Of a stretch of 57,418 nucleotides of DNA, positions 41,744-50,768 are shown in pieces. Location: the NCBI GenBank assembly GCA_026394075.1, contig JAPKYX010000282.1, forward strand, positions 1 through 57,418, read 5' to 3'. Position 1 is the stretch's first letter. The number at the start of each line of letters is the position of its first letter. Made by a program: the position numbers and the translations under genes. Below the pieces are notes generated by a model, which saw only the letters and a program-made list of their open reading frames with translations, made no database searches and was not told the origin of the DNA. The DNA comes from Acidobacteriota bacterium (GTDB taxonomy: Bacteria > Acidobacteriota > Terriglobia > Bryobacterales > Bryobacteraceae).

Positions 41744-44462
41744 ACTGCTTCCTCGCCGGCACCTGCGATTTCAGCTTCGCCCGAACCCGCTTGCGGAGGT
41801 CCGGATCGACAGCCTGGTCGAGAATCGTTTGATAGTGCGCCCGCCCCTCGACGATCCGGCCGCTGGCCTGCAGAACATCGCCCAGTTGCTCGGCCACGAC
41901 AGGGTTGACGGGTTGGGCCGCGTAGGCGATCTCCAAGTGATGAACCGCGTCGGCGGCCCGTCCGGTGGAGGCCAGCAATCTTGCCAGTTCCAGCCGCGCC
42001 GCCAGAAATTCGGGCACGCGCTGGACTAGCTGATCATACTCGGCAATGGCTAATTCGTGCTCGCCGGCACTCTCCAGGGTCTGCGCCAAACTGAGGCGCG
42101 CCCGCGTGTAGCCGGGGTCGATCGCCAGCGTAGCGCGCCATTCCGCCAGCGCTTCCGGCCGCCGCTGCGGTTGCCGGGCCAACACCGAGGCCAGATTGTG
42201 GCGCGCCGGGAGAAACTTGGCGTCGCGCTGCACCGCCTGCCGCAACAACTCCTCCGCCGCCGCCCAATCGCCCTGATCCGCCTCGAGCGCCCCCAACGCC
42301 GTCAAAGGCTCCACCAACTGCGGACCCTTGGCCATAGCCTCGCGGAACCGCTGCGCCGCCAGCTTCGGCTGGTTCAGCTTTTGGTAGATCAAGCCCTGGT
42401 TGTAAGGCAGATATGCATACTGCGGGGCCAGACGAATCGCCTCGTCATAAGTGGCCGCAGCTGCCTCCAGATCCCCCTGCTGCATCTGCAGCAAGGCGCG
42501 GTTGTGGCGCGGGTAGGCCCACTGCGGCGCCCGCCGGATGGCCTCGTCGAAGGCCTTGGCGGCCAACGCAAAATCCGCTTGCTCCAGGTAGGCCGTACCC
42601 AGCGCGTTGTAGATGTAGGATGCCCCGGAATCCAGCCTCAGGGCCGCTTCCAGGCTCCGCCGGGCGGTTGAGTAGTCCTTGTCCAGGATCGCCACCCGCC
42701 CTTCACAGAACTGTAGACGGCTGAGAAGGTACGGGGTTTCGCCATTAATCTGGATGGCCGCGTTGATGGTGCGCGCCGCATCGATAAACTGGCGGCGCGT
42801 GGCGGGCTGTTGGTCGCCCTTCAAATAGTCGAGCAGTGTTTGCTGGTTGCGTTCTTCCAGTGCGGTTCGCAATCTGTTCTCCTGCGCCAATACCTGCTCC
42901 CGGGTCAGCTTGCGGGCGAGTTTCAGCTGCCGGAATGCGGTGAAGGCATTGGCGGAATCGTCCGGTAGAATGCGCCCCGCCCGCAGCGCTTCATCAAAAT
43001 CCACCGCCTGGCGAATGTTCAGTACCCGCACGGCCAGGTCGCGCGAGTGGGAATCCAGGCTCCGGACGCCGTTCAACTGGGCCGCCCCGGGCTCATTCGC
43101 GGCGCCGGGTACGTAGGCCGGCAGGGCGATGCCTGGTTGCCGCGTATTGGCAATCCGTACAGTCGTGTCCAGCGTGCCGCCTTCCCGCGGATGCTGCTTG
43201 TCGACGGTCGCTTCGGCCACTTTCTGTTGGACGTAGGTGGTCATCTCGTTCACCGTCACCTGACCGTCCTGGTCAAAGTCCGCCGCGCCGTTCAATGCCT
43301 CCAGCAGAAAGAAGCTGAATGCCCCGTGGCCGCCGCCGTACTGACGCCCTTCAAAGGAGACTTCGCCGGGACGGGAAGCGGTGAACAGAAACAACTGTGT
43401 ATCGGTCTGCGTCAGCGCATCCAGTTGCGCGTTGATCTTCAGCTTGGCCCGGTCCGGAATTGTCCCGATGGTCCCGCTGCGGCAAGCATCGACAAAGGCG
43501 ATCACGCGCGCCGTCTGCCCCAGTTCATCCCGGATAAACCGCTGCACCACGGGCATGGGCAGGGCGGTGGCGGCCAGATCTTCCGGGTCGCTGTCGTAGG
43601 TGACAATGTAGGCGCCGCGCAAACGCGCGTTGCTCGACTCGACGACCGTTCCATGGGAGGCCATCAACAGAATCACCGTATCCTTTGGTGTCGCCCTCTT
43701 GAGGATCGTTTCAAACGCGGTCTTGATGGCACCAGTGGTGGCCGCCTGGTTCACCAGCACCGTGATGTCTTCCGGCGCCAACCCGCCGCCACGGGGCGAC
43801 CTCAGCAGTTGCTCCATTAACAGCGCGTCTTCGTGGGCATAACGCAACGGACGGATCTGGGCGTTCTGGTACTGCGAGATGCCGATCAGTAGCGCGTAAG
43901 TCTTGCCGCCGATCGTGGGATCGGACTTGGGTGCCCGCCGCCGCACCGCCGCCTCGTCCAGCACAAAAATCCGCTGCGCCGCCAGCTCCGGCACCTCGGC
44001 CTTGATCGCTCGATACGCCGATGCCGCCTCAGCTTCGCGTCCAAACTCCGCCAGCACTTCGGCCTTTGCGATACGAATGTAAAGCGAATCGCCTTGGATG
44101 CCGGCCAGACGCCGGTCCAGTTCCGCTTGACGGGCTGGGGGCAACGCCGGAAGCTCCGCGTGATCGGCTTCGCTGTCCTCGTTGAGCAAGGTGCGGGTTA
44201 AGGCTGCACCATTGAAGGGCGACGCCCCACGATCCCGCGGCACAGCGGGGCAGATCGATTTGCGGCAGTCCACCGTGCGAGCCCCGGGCGAGAGCAGATC
44301 ACCGGGATAAACAAGATCTCCTGCTTTGGCCAGCAGCGGAAGCGCACTGCCCTGGCGCGTCAGCGTCGCTCCTCCGCCGGCCAGCACCAGGGCTGACGGA
44401 AGCTCGCCGGTCGCGGTTTCAGCCGCCATGGAAGCGGCCCATAATAGGATCAGGCCCCGCAT
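41742..44462 (-). CDS. secreted caspase-like peptidase with EF-hand loop and TPR repeats
   Basis: A 906-residue protein (start ATG 44462). A weak signal-like leader (MRGLILLWAASMAAETATG) is followed by a short all-beta region, then a C14-type caspase domain from about residue 185 (TYALLIGISQYQNAQIRPLRY). The catalytic dyad is clear: H270 (LLMASHGTVV) and C327 (IAFVDACRSGTIG). Inside the same domain, about 395-406, DFDQDGQVTVNE is a canonical EF-hand calcium loop. After a linker come at least six TPR repeats (about 600-880). Bacterial orthocaspases cut after Arg/Lys and are often calcium-activated. It sits in an operon before a giant Ig-repeat surface protein and head-to-head with an Oar-like receptor, suggesting regulated proteolysis at the surface (inference). 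Confidence 0.9.
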   Translation of the reverse strand: MRGLILLWAASMAAETATGELPSALVLAGGGATLTRQGSALPLLAKAGDLVYPGDLLSPGARTVDCRKSICPAVPRDRGASPFNGAALTRTLLNEDSEADHAELPALPPARQAELDRRLAGIQGDSLYIRIAKAEVLAEFGREAEAASAYRAIKAEVPELAAQRIFVLDEAAVRRRAPKSDPTIGGKTYALLIGISQYQNAQIRPLRYAHEDALLMEQLLRSPRGGGLAPEDITVLVNQAATTGAIKTAFETILKRATPKDTVILLMASHGTVVESSNARLRGAYIVTYDSDPEDLAATALPMPVVQRFIRDELGQTARVIAFVDACRSGTIGTIPDRAKLKINAQLDALTQTDTQLFLFTASRPGEVSFEGRQYGGGHGAFSFFLLEALNGAADFDQDGQVTVNEMTTYVQQKVAEATVDKQHPREGGTLDTTVRIANTRQPGIALPAYVPGAANEPGAAQLNGVRSLDSHSRDLAVRVLNIRQAVDFDEALRAGRILPDDSANAFTAFRQLKLARKLTREQVLAQENRLRTALEERNQQTLLDYLKGDQQPATRRQFIDAARTINAAIQINGETPYLLSRLQFCEGRVAILDKDYSTARRSLEAALRLDSGASYIYNALGTAYLEQADFALAAKAFDEAIRRAPQWAYPRHNRALLQMQQGDLEAAAATYDEAIRLAPQYAYLPYNQGLIYQKLNQPKLAAQRFREAMAKGPQLVEPLTALGALEADQGDWAAAEELLRQAVQRDAKFLPARHNLASVLARQPQRRPEALAEWRATLAIDPGYTRARLSLAQTLESAGEHELAIAEYDQLVQRVPEFLAARLELARLLASTGRAADAVHHLEIAYAAQPVNPVVAEQLGDVLQASGRIVEGRAHYQTILDQAVDPDLRKRVRAKLKSQVPARKQ

Positions 44463-44489
44463 CTTGTTGAAAGCCCTCTTCCTATTATC
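44440..44489. promoter_or_regulatory. symmetrical divergent promoter (inverted repeat ATAATAGGA)
   Basis: ATAATAGGA (44441-44449) and TCCTATTAT (44480-44488) are perfect inverted repeats with 30 bp between them. Each arm contains a -10-like element for one strand (CATAAT at 44440-44445 on plus; GATAAT for the minus strand, 44484-44489) and AGGA. Both start codons, TTG at 44464 (+) and ATG at 44462 (-), lie inside the spacer. Confidence 0.5.
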
Positions 44490-47400
44490 GCTGGTCCTGG
44501 CCGTGCCCGTGCGGGCACAGACCACGCAGGGGCTCCTGGTGGGGAGGGTCACGGATTCGCGTTCAGGCGCGGCTGTGGCGGGGGTCCGCATCGCTTACCT
44601 CAACCGCGCAACTCACTCATCGGGATACGTCATTTCTTCAACGGCGGGCCGGTTTGCCATTTTCCTCCTCCCGCCCGGAGAGTACCGGTTACGTTTGACC
44701 GCCAATTCCTACCAGGCCCAGGAAGTGCAGAATCTGGAAGTGCCCGTGGCCGGCCGCCGCGAGGTGGACTTTCAACTTCGCCCGCTCCAGGACGTCTGGG
44801 AGATGGGGGAGTACCGGAACATCACACTCCCCAAGTCTGATCTGGTGGTGACGCTCTTCGGGCCAGACCTGGATAGCTCCCGGACGGGGCAGTTCCTGGC
44901 CAACCCCGGCACCGGCGGGGCGCTGGAATCCACCCTGTCCAGTGTGATCGACCCCGTCCAACTGGGCCGCTTGCCGCTGGCCGGACGCGATGCCTACACC
45001 ATGCTGATCACCCAGCCCGGCGTCACGGCCGAAGCCGGCACGGCGCGCGGGCTCGGCCTTTCGGTGAACGGCCAACGCAGTGCCGCCTCGAACTTTTTGC
45101 TCGACGGCGTCGAGAACAACAACGCTCTCGTCACTGGGCCCTTGGCCGCCATCGCGCCGGAAGCGATCCAGGAATACCGGATCTCGACCAACAATTTCTC
45201 CGCCGAGTTCGGTCGCACCAGCGGCTTCATCGCCAACGCCATCACCCGCTCCGGCGGCAATGAGTGGCATGGCCTGGGGTACGCCAATCTCAAAAATGAC
45301 GCCCTAAACGCCAACTCCTTCGAGCGGAACCGGCTGGGCCAACCTCGGACGCCCCAGAAAGAACAACAGTTCGGCGGGCAGGCCGGTGGACGGCTGAAGC
45401 GGGAGCGGCTGTTTGCTTCGCTTGCATTGGAACAGTTGCGCTCTCGCGGGTATGGCGAGTCCCAACCCTACACCCTGCCCGCCACCGGAGCCTGGGGCAC
45501 GCTGGATTCCAGTTCCATCGCCCGGCGCTTGCTGGACCAATACCCCGCGCTCGTCCGGCCCGTATCGCGCAACCTCACCGAGGTGGTGAACCTTCGCCCA
45601 CCGGCCACGCTCAACCGGACGCTGGGCTTGGCGCGGCTCGATGCCAATTGGGGCAGCCAGCGCCTGATGCTGCGCTATTCCGCCAACCGCACCGGCAACC
45701 CCAACTTCATCTGGACCCCCTACCCCGACTTTGTGTCGGGTCTCGAACAGCAGGCCGATAGCATCGCCGGGGCGCTGGAAAGCATGCCCCGCGCCAACAT
45801 GTCGAGCGAACTGCGCTGGGGGTGGAGCCACGACCGGTTGGCCTGGGATCGCGCGCATCCGGAGATCCCGACGCTCTACGAAGGCAGCTTCGGCACCACG
45901 CTGCCCGGCAGCCCCGCCGCCTACGCCTACCGCAACCAGGGCCACTCCTGGCAGATATCCGAGAGCGTCTCGGCGGCCCTGGGTGCCCATATCGTCAAAG
46001 CCGGCGGCGGCGTATTCTGGCGCAACCCCGGCGGCGAGCTGACGGCCGGTCGCGATGGCCTCTTTGTCTTCCAGGACTTCTTGAACTTCTCGGTCGACAA
46101 GCCCGACGTCCTGCAAGCCGCGCTCGACCGCTCGCAACTGCCCCGCTTCGCAACCCCCAACTACCAGCGCCAGTGGCGGCAATCCCAGTGGTACGGCTTC
46201 CTCCAGGACACTTGGCGCATCTCGCGGCAGCTGGTCGTCAACTACGGTCTCCGCTACGACAGCTTCGGCGCGCCCACCCTCAATGGCACCGGCGTCTACC
46301 GCACCGACCGGAACGACTTTCAACCGCGCTTGGGCCTCACCTGGTCGCCCCGGGTAAACTCCCGCTGGCTGGTCCGCGGCGCCTACGGCATCTTTCAGGA
46401 CCGGCCGTTCGACAACCTGTGGCAGAACACCCGCAACAACGGCCTCACCATCGCCAGTCTGGCTGTCGAAGGACGGTTCAACTACAACTACCTCGCGCCT
46501 CTTGCGCAGCAACTGCCCGCGTTCCAAGGCCAGCGGTTCGGCGATGGCTTCCCCAACCTCACCCGCATCGACCCCAACCTCCGCAACGCCTACGTCCAGA
46601 CCTGGTTCGCCGGCGTCCAAGGCACTGCGGGCTCGCATTGGAGCGTTGAGGCTAACACCACCGGTTCACTGGGCCGCAAGCTGATCACCACCGACATCTT
46701 GAACCGCGCCCGTCGCGACAACCCGGCACTACCCGAGATCGCCTGGCGCTCGACGCAAGGCAGCTCGAACTATCTGGCGCTGCACGGCGTGGTCCGCTAC
46801 CGGAACTCGCGCGGCTTTGCGCAGGCGGCCTACACGTGGTCCCACGCGATCGACAATCAGAGCGAGCCGCTGGCGGGCGATTTCTTCGACCTCAACTTCT
46901 CGCGCATCGCCAGTGGAGCCCTTACGGCGGACCGTGCCCGCTTCCTGCGCCCCGGCGATTCTCGTGGGGACCGCGGCAGCGCCGATTTCGACCAGCGGCA
47001 CAATCTGGTGGTCTACTCCGTCTGGCAGTTGCCCGCCCCGCGCGCGCTCCCCTGGCTGCGCGGCATCAGCCTTTCGGAAATGGCCGCCTTCCGCACCGGC
47101 TTCCCCTTCTCGGTGACGGCCAGTGATCGACGAGCCGAAGTCACCGGACCCGCCACCAGCAATGGAGCGGTGGCAGGTGGTGTCCAATGGCTGAACCCGG
47201 CCGCTTTCCGCTTTCCCACCGGCTTCGGCAACTCCGGCCGCAACGCCTTCCGCGGCCCGGGCCTCTACAACGTCGATTTCTCGCTCGGAAAAACAATCAC
47301 CCTCCGCGAGCGGTGGCGCGCCACCCTCCGCGCCGATGCCTACAACGTGCTCAACCACGCCAATCTCAACAACCCGCAGTCGTCACTCTTCTCACCCGAC

Positions 47401-47511
47401 TTCGGCATCGCCCGCTACGGCCGCCGCGCCCGCGAAACCGGCTTCCCCGCCCTAGTGCCATTTGCTGAGAATGCGCGGCAGGTGCAATTGATCGTACGCT
47501 TTGAGTTCTGA
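44464..47511 (+). CDS. Oar-like TonB-dependent receptor with carboxypeptidase-regulatory domain
   Basis: A 1015-residue outer-membrane protein related to the receptor at 15538 but distinct. The order is signal peptide (KALFLLSLVLAVPVRAQ), carboxypeptidase-regulatory domain (GLLVGRVTDSRSGAAVAGVR... GEYRLRLTANSYQ), plug (LPLAGRDAYTMLITQPGV, VNGQRSAASNFLLDGVENNN, NNFSAEFGRTSGFIANAITR), then barrel strands to the terminal aromatic FEF. The start is TTG 44464 (TTG 44467 equally good); ATG 44428 would overlap the divergent caspase gene. The one-bp gap to that gene means the two genes share one regulatory segment. Ligand unknown. Confidence 0.9.
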   Translation: MLKALFLLSLVLAVPVRAQTTQGLLVGRVTDSRSGAAVAGVRIAYLNRATHSSGYVISSTAGRFAIFLLPPGEYRLRLTANSYQAQEVQNLEVPVAGRREVDFQLRPLQDVWEMGEYRNITLPKSDLVVTLFGPDLDSSRTGQFLANPGTGGALESTLSSVIDPVQLGRLPLAGRDAYTMLITQPGVTAEAGTARGLGLSVNGQRSAASNFLLDGVENNNALVTGPLAAIAPEAIQEYRISTNNFSAEFGRTSGFIANAITRSGGNEWHGLGYANLKNDALNANSFERNRLGQPRTPQKEQQFGGQAGGRLKRERLFASLALEQLRSRGYGESQPYTLPATGAWGTLDSSSIARRLLDQYPALVRPVSRNLTEVVNLRPPATLNRTLGLARLDANWGSQRLMLRYSANRTGNPNFIWTPYPDFVSGLEQQADSIAGALESMPRANMSSELRWGWSHDRLAWDRAHPEIPTLYEGSFGTTLPGSPAAYAYRNQGHSWQISESVSAALGAHIVKAGGGVFWRNPGGELTAGRDGLFVFQDFLNFSVDKPDVLQAALDRSQLPRFATPNYQRQWRQSQWYGFLQDTWRISRQLVVNYGLRYDSFGAPTLNGTGVYRTDRNDFQPRLGLTWSPRVNSRWLVRGAYGIFQDRPFDNLWQNTRNNGLTIASLAVEGRFNYNYLAPLAQQLPAFQGQRFGDGFPNLTRIDPNLRNAYVQTWFAGVQGTAGSHWSVEANTTGSLGRKLITTDILNRARRDNPALPEIAWRSTQGSSNYLALHGVVRYRNSRGFAQAAYTWSHAIDNQSEPLAGDFFDLNFSRIASGALTADRARFLRPGDSRGDRGSADFDQRHNLVVYSVWQLPAPRALPWLRGISLSEMAAFRTGFPFSVTASDRRAEVTGPATSNGAVAGGVQWLNPAAFRFPTGFGNSGRNAFRGPGLYNVDFSLGKTITLRERWRATLRADAYNVLNHANLNNPQSSLFSPDFGIARYGRRARETGFPALVPFAENARQVQLIVRFEF

Positions 47512-47523
47512 GGCTGTAGTACG

Positions 47524-47587
47524 GACCACTTGCTGACGCGCGTGGCTCAGTAGAACGCAACAGAGCCACGACCGTGAGGGAGTGGTC
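47524..47587. repeat. REP-like palindromic intergenic repeat
   Basis: A 64-bp imperfect palindrome: outer arms GACCACT (47524-47530) and AGTGGTC (47581-47587), and inner arms CGTGGCTC and GAGCCACG around a 12-nt loop. It lies between two convergent genes and has a shortened relative at 55207-55252. The pattern suits a REP/BIME-like extragenic element and could also end transcription in both directions. Confidence 0.6.
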
Positions 47588-47600
47588 TTCGACAGGATCA

Positions 47601-49853
47601 CTACGGCTTCGGCCACTTTAGATGCTTGTGCAGAAAATCGAACGTCCCGGCGCTGTGGATCATGTGGCCGCCGTTGAAGTACTCAATCTCGGTCTTCTCC
47701 GGCAGCCCCAACTTGGCGTACATGCGCCGCACCTTGGCGTACTCGTAGGAGACCCACTCGTCGATGCCCACGCCGTCATCGTGCCCACGCTCCACCATAA
47801 AGGGCCGCGGAGCAATCAGGGCCGTCATTTCGGCATAGTTGAACGTGTTGCCGAGGTTCCATTCGAGCATGTCGTATTCGGGCGTGAACATATAGCTGAA
47901 CGGCGCCGTCAAGCTGGTGATCTTCCAGATCCACTCATTAAAGTCGCCGGAGCAGATCACCGCCGCGTAACGGTCCAGCAGAGACGGGACGCGCATGGCG
48001 GTCTTGCCGCCGTAGCTTAAGCCATAAAAGCCGATGCGCTGCGGGTCGACAAAGGGCAGCGCCGACAGCCAATCGAGCGTCCGGTCGTGCTGCCCGATGA
48101 TGAAGCTGAATAGCGACAGCTTCAACGGGTTCGCCTTGCGCAATAGCACGCGAAACTGTTCATCGCCGATATAGGGATTCTGCGGCGAATAGACGATAAA
48201 GCCGCGCTCGGCCAGCGCCGCGGCGTAGTTGTGATAGAAGTTGAACTGCTTCGTATCCTGGCCATCGACAGTGTCCTGCGGCCGGCTGTTCAAGCCATGC
48301 TGCGTGACCACCACGGGCCGCCGCTCACCCGGCTTCATGTCCTTGGGCACTAACAAGACCCCGTAGGTGTAGACGTCTTCCCAGACCGGGATGACCACTT
48401 CGTAGCCCGTGAACTTGGGCCGGTCATACGCTTGCCGCGTCTCTGCCGCGAGCGGCTGAGTAGGAGGCGGCAGCTTGCCCAGCACCTCTTCCCACAACTG
48501 CTTCCGGTAGAACGGAGCCGCCTTTTCTAGACCCGCCACGCTCTTCACATCCGCCTGCTTCCAGTAAGCCGCCCGCGCGGTATCGCTCTCCCGCACGAGG
48601 CGCTGCGCGTACTCGACCAGCTGCGACACCTGCTGCTTCTGGCGAAGTTGTGGGTCAAAGCCGGTGCGTTGATCTTTCGGCGCGGCCGACGCTGCGCTCA
48701 GCCCGGCGGGCAGATTCAAGCCCACGCGAAAAGCTTCAAGCGCTTCCTTGCTGCCCGGCTCCGAGGTGCCATTGCCCGTCAACGTCAGCGTGCCGCCGCC
48801 CGCAAAGAAGCGCTTCGCCCGCGCAAATTCGCGCTCCACCTCAGCCAGCGGCGGCGTCACGATCAATCCCGGAGCAGCGCCTCGCCGCAGCATCTCATTT
48901 TCGGTCCGCGATGGCGGCGGGCCGTCGACCTTGGGGTGCACGGAAGCCTCCACCACCAGCGTGCGCGGCGCAATCAAGCCCGCGATTTCGGCATCACCTA
49001 GACTCTTCAGCTGGCCCCAAATGGAGCGGTAGATCGGCTGCCGCCATACCTCTTCCCGTGGCGCGAACGCGCCTGATACCAGCGCCGCGGAAATGCGCTC
49101 ATCGAGCGCCCCCGCCATCAGCGCCACCAAGGCCCCTTCGCCATACCCGGCCACGCCGATGGGCACCTTGGCGGAAGCGCCGGACCACCAATCGACGGCC
49201 GCCAGCACCTTCTGCACCTCAAGACCCAACAGATGCCGGCCTACCGGCACCAGTTGACGATGGAGCCATTCGCGGTGCGGCTGGTTGGTCATCTTCACCG
49301 CCGGGTTTCCGGACCAGTTGTCAGCACGATTGATCAGCACCATCACCAGCACCTCAACGCCGTTCTCCGCCAGCCGCCGCGCCATCTGCGACTGCTCCGG
49401 CAACCCGGGTGCCAGGCCCACCATCTGCTCCGGCGTCGAGTCCGCATCCGGCAGCAGGACCACCCTCGCCTTGGCCGTCCCACGCGGCGTCAGCAACAGA
49501 CCGTCCCCCTCCACACCCGGCAAGACCGGCCAACGGACCGCCGTCACTTGAAACTTGGGCGTACTCGCCACCACCGCCGAGCCGCCAAGCGTCGCGACCA
49601 ACGCGGGCGCATCAAACTTGAGACGCGGCTCAACGATGCCGAGGATGCGGCGTAACTCCTCCCGGTCAGGCTGAACATTCGCCCGCGCGGCGGGCGCAGC
49701 GGCCAAGGCGCGCATCAGGTAGCGGTCGATCCCGGCCACCATTTGCATCGAAAGATCCCCCGGCCGGGTCAGCGGTTGAGTGCCCGGCAAAGCCTGGCCC
49801 AAAATCACCGGCGTAGCCTGACTCAAAATCAATAGTGCAGTGAGCGTCGTCAT
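47601..49853 (-). CDS. secreted two-domain alpha/beta hydrolase (esterase-like)
   Basis: A 750-residue protein. The ATG at 49853 opens a signal peptide (MTTLTALLILSQATPVILG). The first alpha/beta hydrolase domain (about 90-330) has GYGEG where a serine hydrolase would have GxSxG, so its nucleophile is replaced by Glu. The second (about 440-750) has an intact nucleophile elbow, GLSYGG, an acid-bearing loop near the GHDD segment and a C-terminal NGGHMIH His. It resembles acetyl-xylan-esterase/dienelactone-hydrolase types, which are often paired with polysaccharide utilisation. The gene diverges from aguB with 18 bp between starts. Confidence 0.8.
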   Translation of the reverse strand: MTTLTALLILSQATPVILGQALPGTQPLTRPGDLSMQMVAGIDRYLMRALAAAPAARANVQPDREELRRILGIVEPRLKFDAPALVATLGGSAVVASTPKFQVTAVRWPVLPGVEGDGLLLTPRGTAKARVVLLPDADSTPEQMVGLAPGLPEQSQMARRLAENGVEVLVMVLINRADNWSGNPAVKMTNQPHREWLHRQLVPVGRHLLGLEVQKVLAAVDWWSGASAKVPIGVAGYGEGALVALMAGALDERISAALVSGAFAPREEVWRQPIYRSIWGQLKSLGDAEIAGLIAPRTLVVEASVHPKVDGPPPSRTENEMLRRGAAPGLIVTPPLAEVEREFARAKRFFAGGGTLTLTGNGTSEPGSKEALEAFRVGLNLPAGLSAASAAPKDQRTGFDPQLRQKQQVSQLVEYAQRLVRESDTARAAYWKQADVKSVAGLEKAAPFYRKQLWEEVLGKLPPPTQPLAAETRQAYDRPKFTGYEVVIPVWEDVYTYGVLLVPKDMKPGERRPVVVTQHGLNSRPQDTVDGQDTKQFNFYHNYAAALAERGFIVYSPQNPYIGDEQFRVLLRKANPLKLSLFSFIIGQHDRTLDWLSALPFVDPQRIGFYGLSYGGKTAMRVPSLLDRYAAVICSGDFNEWIWKITSLTAPFSYMFTPEYDMLEWNLGNTFNYAEMTALIAPRPFMVERGHDDGVGIDEWVSYEYAKVRRMYAKLGLPEKTEIEYFNGGHMIHSAGTFDFLHKHLKWPKP

Positions 49854-49871
49854 CGACGAAAATGATAACGA

Positions 49872-50768
49872 ATGGCGTCCACTTCCCTGGCAGCACCCAA
49901 ATTTAAGATCGGCTTGGTGCAGATGTCCTGCTCCACCGACTCTCAAGAGAACCTCGATAAGGCCGTAGCTCGCGTCCGCGAAGCGGCGGCCCTTGGCGCA
50001 CAGATTGTGTGCCTGCAGGAACTGTTCCGGTCACAATACTTTTGCCGCAAAGAAGACGCGGACCTGTTCGACCTCGCGGAGCCGATCCCCGGCCCTTCCA
50101 CTGACGCCATCGGCGCCGTCGCCAAAGAATGCGGCGTCGCGGTCGTAGCCTCTTTGTTTGAGCGCCGCGCCCCGGGGCTCTATCACAACACCGCGGCGAT
50201 CATCCGCCCGGATGGCACGCTGCAAGGCATCTACCGCAAGATGCACATCCCGGATGATCCGCTCTACTACGAGAAGTTCTACTTCACCCCCGGCGACACG
50301 GGCTTCCTCAACTTCGACACGCCTGCCGGGCGCATTGGCGTGCTGGTCTGCTGGGACCAGTGGTATCCCGAAGGCGCTCGGCTGACTGCTCTGCAAGGCG
50401 CACACGTGCTGTTCTATCCCACGGCCATCGGCTGGCACCCGCATGAGAAGGCGCAATACGGCGAAGCGCAACTGGACGCCTGGCGGACCATCCAGCGCGG
50501 TCATGCCATCGCCAACGGCGTCTACGTGGCGGCCGTGAACCGCGTCGGATTTGAAGGCACGCCCGATTCCGGCCTCGAGTTCTGGGGCAACTCCTTTGTG
50601 GCGGACCCGTTTGGCCGCCTGATCGCGCAAGGCTCGGTAGACCAGGAAGAGATTCTGATCGTCGAGATTGACCCGGCGCACCAGGAAGAAGTCCGTCGCA
50701 ACTGGCCCTTCTTCCGGGACCGCCGCATTGACGCTTACTCCGGGATCACCAACCGATGGCTGGCGTAA
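49872..50768 (+). CDS. aguB: N-carbamoylputrescine amidase
   Basis: A 298-residue nitrilase-superfamily enzyme with the Glu-Lys-Cys triad: E50 (IVCLQELFRSQYF), K123 (YRKMHIPDDP) and C160 (VLVCWDQWYPEGAR). The blocks match N-carbamoylputrescine amidase closely (GDTGFLNFDTPAGRIG, YPTAIGWHPHEK). It cuts N-carbamoylputrescine to putrescine, CO2 and ammonia. The next gene, overlapping by 13 bp, encodes agmatine deiminase, the preceding step of the same pathway. Confidence 0.95.
   Translation: MASTSLAAPKFKIGLVQMSCSTDSQENLDKAVARVREAAALGAQIVCLQELFRSQYFCRKEDADLFDLAEPIPGPSTDAIGAVAKECGVAVVASLFERRAPGLYHNTAAIIRPDGTLQGIYRKMHIPDDPLYYEKFYFTPGDTGFLNFDTPAGRIGVLVCWDQWYPEGARLTALQGAHVLFYPTAIGWHPHEKAQYGEAQLDAWRTIQRGHAIANGVYVAAVNRVGFEGTPDSGLEFWGNSFVADPFGRLIAQGSVDQEEILIVEIDPAHQEEVRRNWPFFRDRRIDAYSGITNRWLA

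Noticed and set aside
45304-46638. A 444-codon minus-strand frame opposite the second TonB-dependent receptor
   Set aside because: Shadow; the plus-strand receptor is unambiguous.
41742-47511. Interpretation of the caspase gene as a phage-defence abortive-infection gene
   Set aside because: It has an export-type leader and surface-protein neighbours, with no sensor such as a TPR-CHAT/gasdermin pair or nucleotide cyclase nearby.
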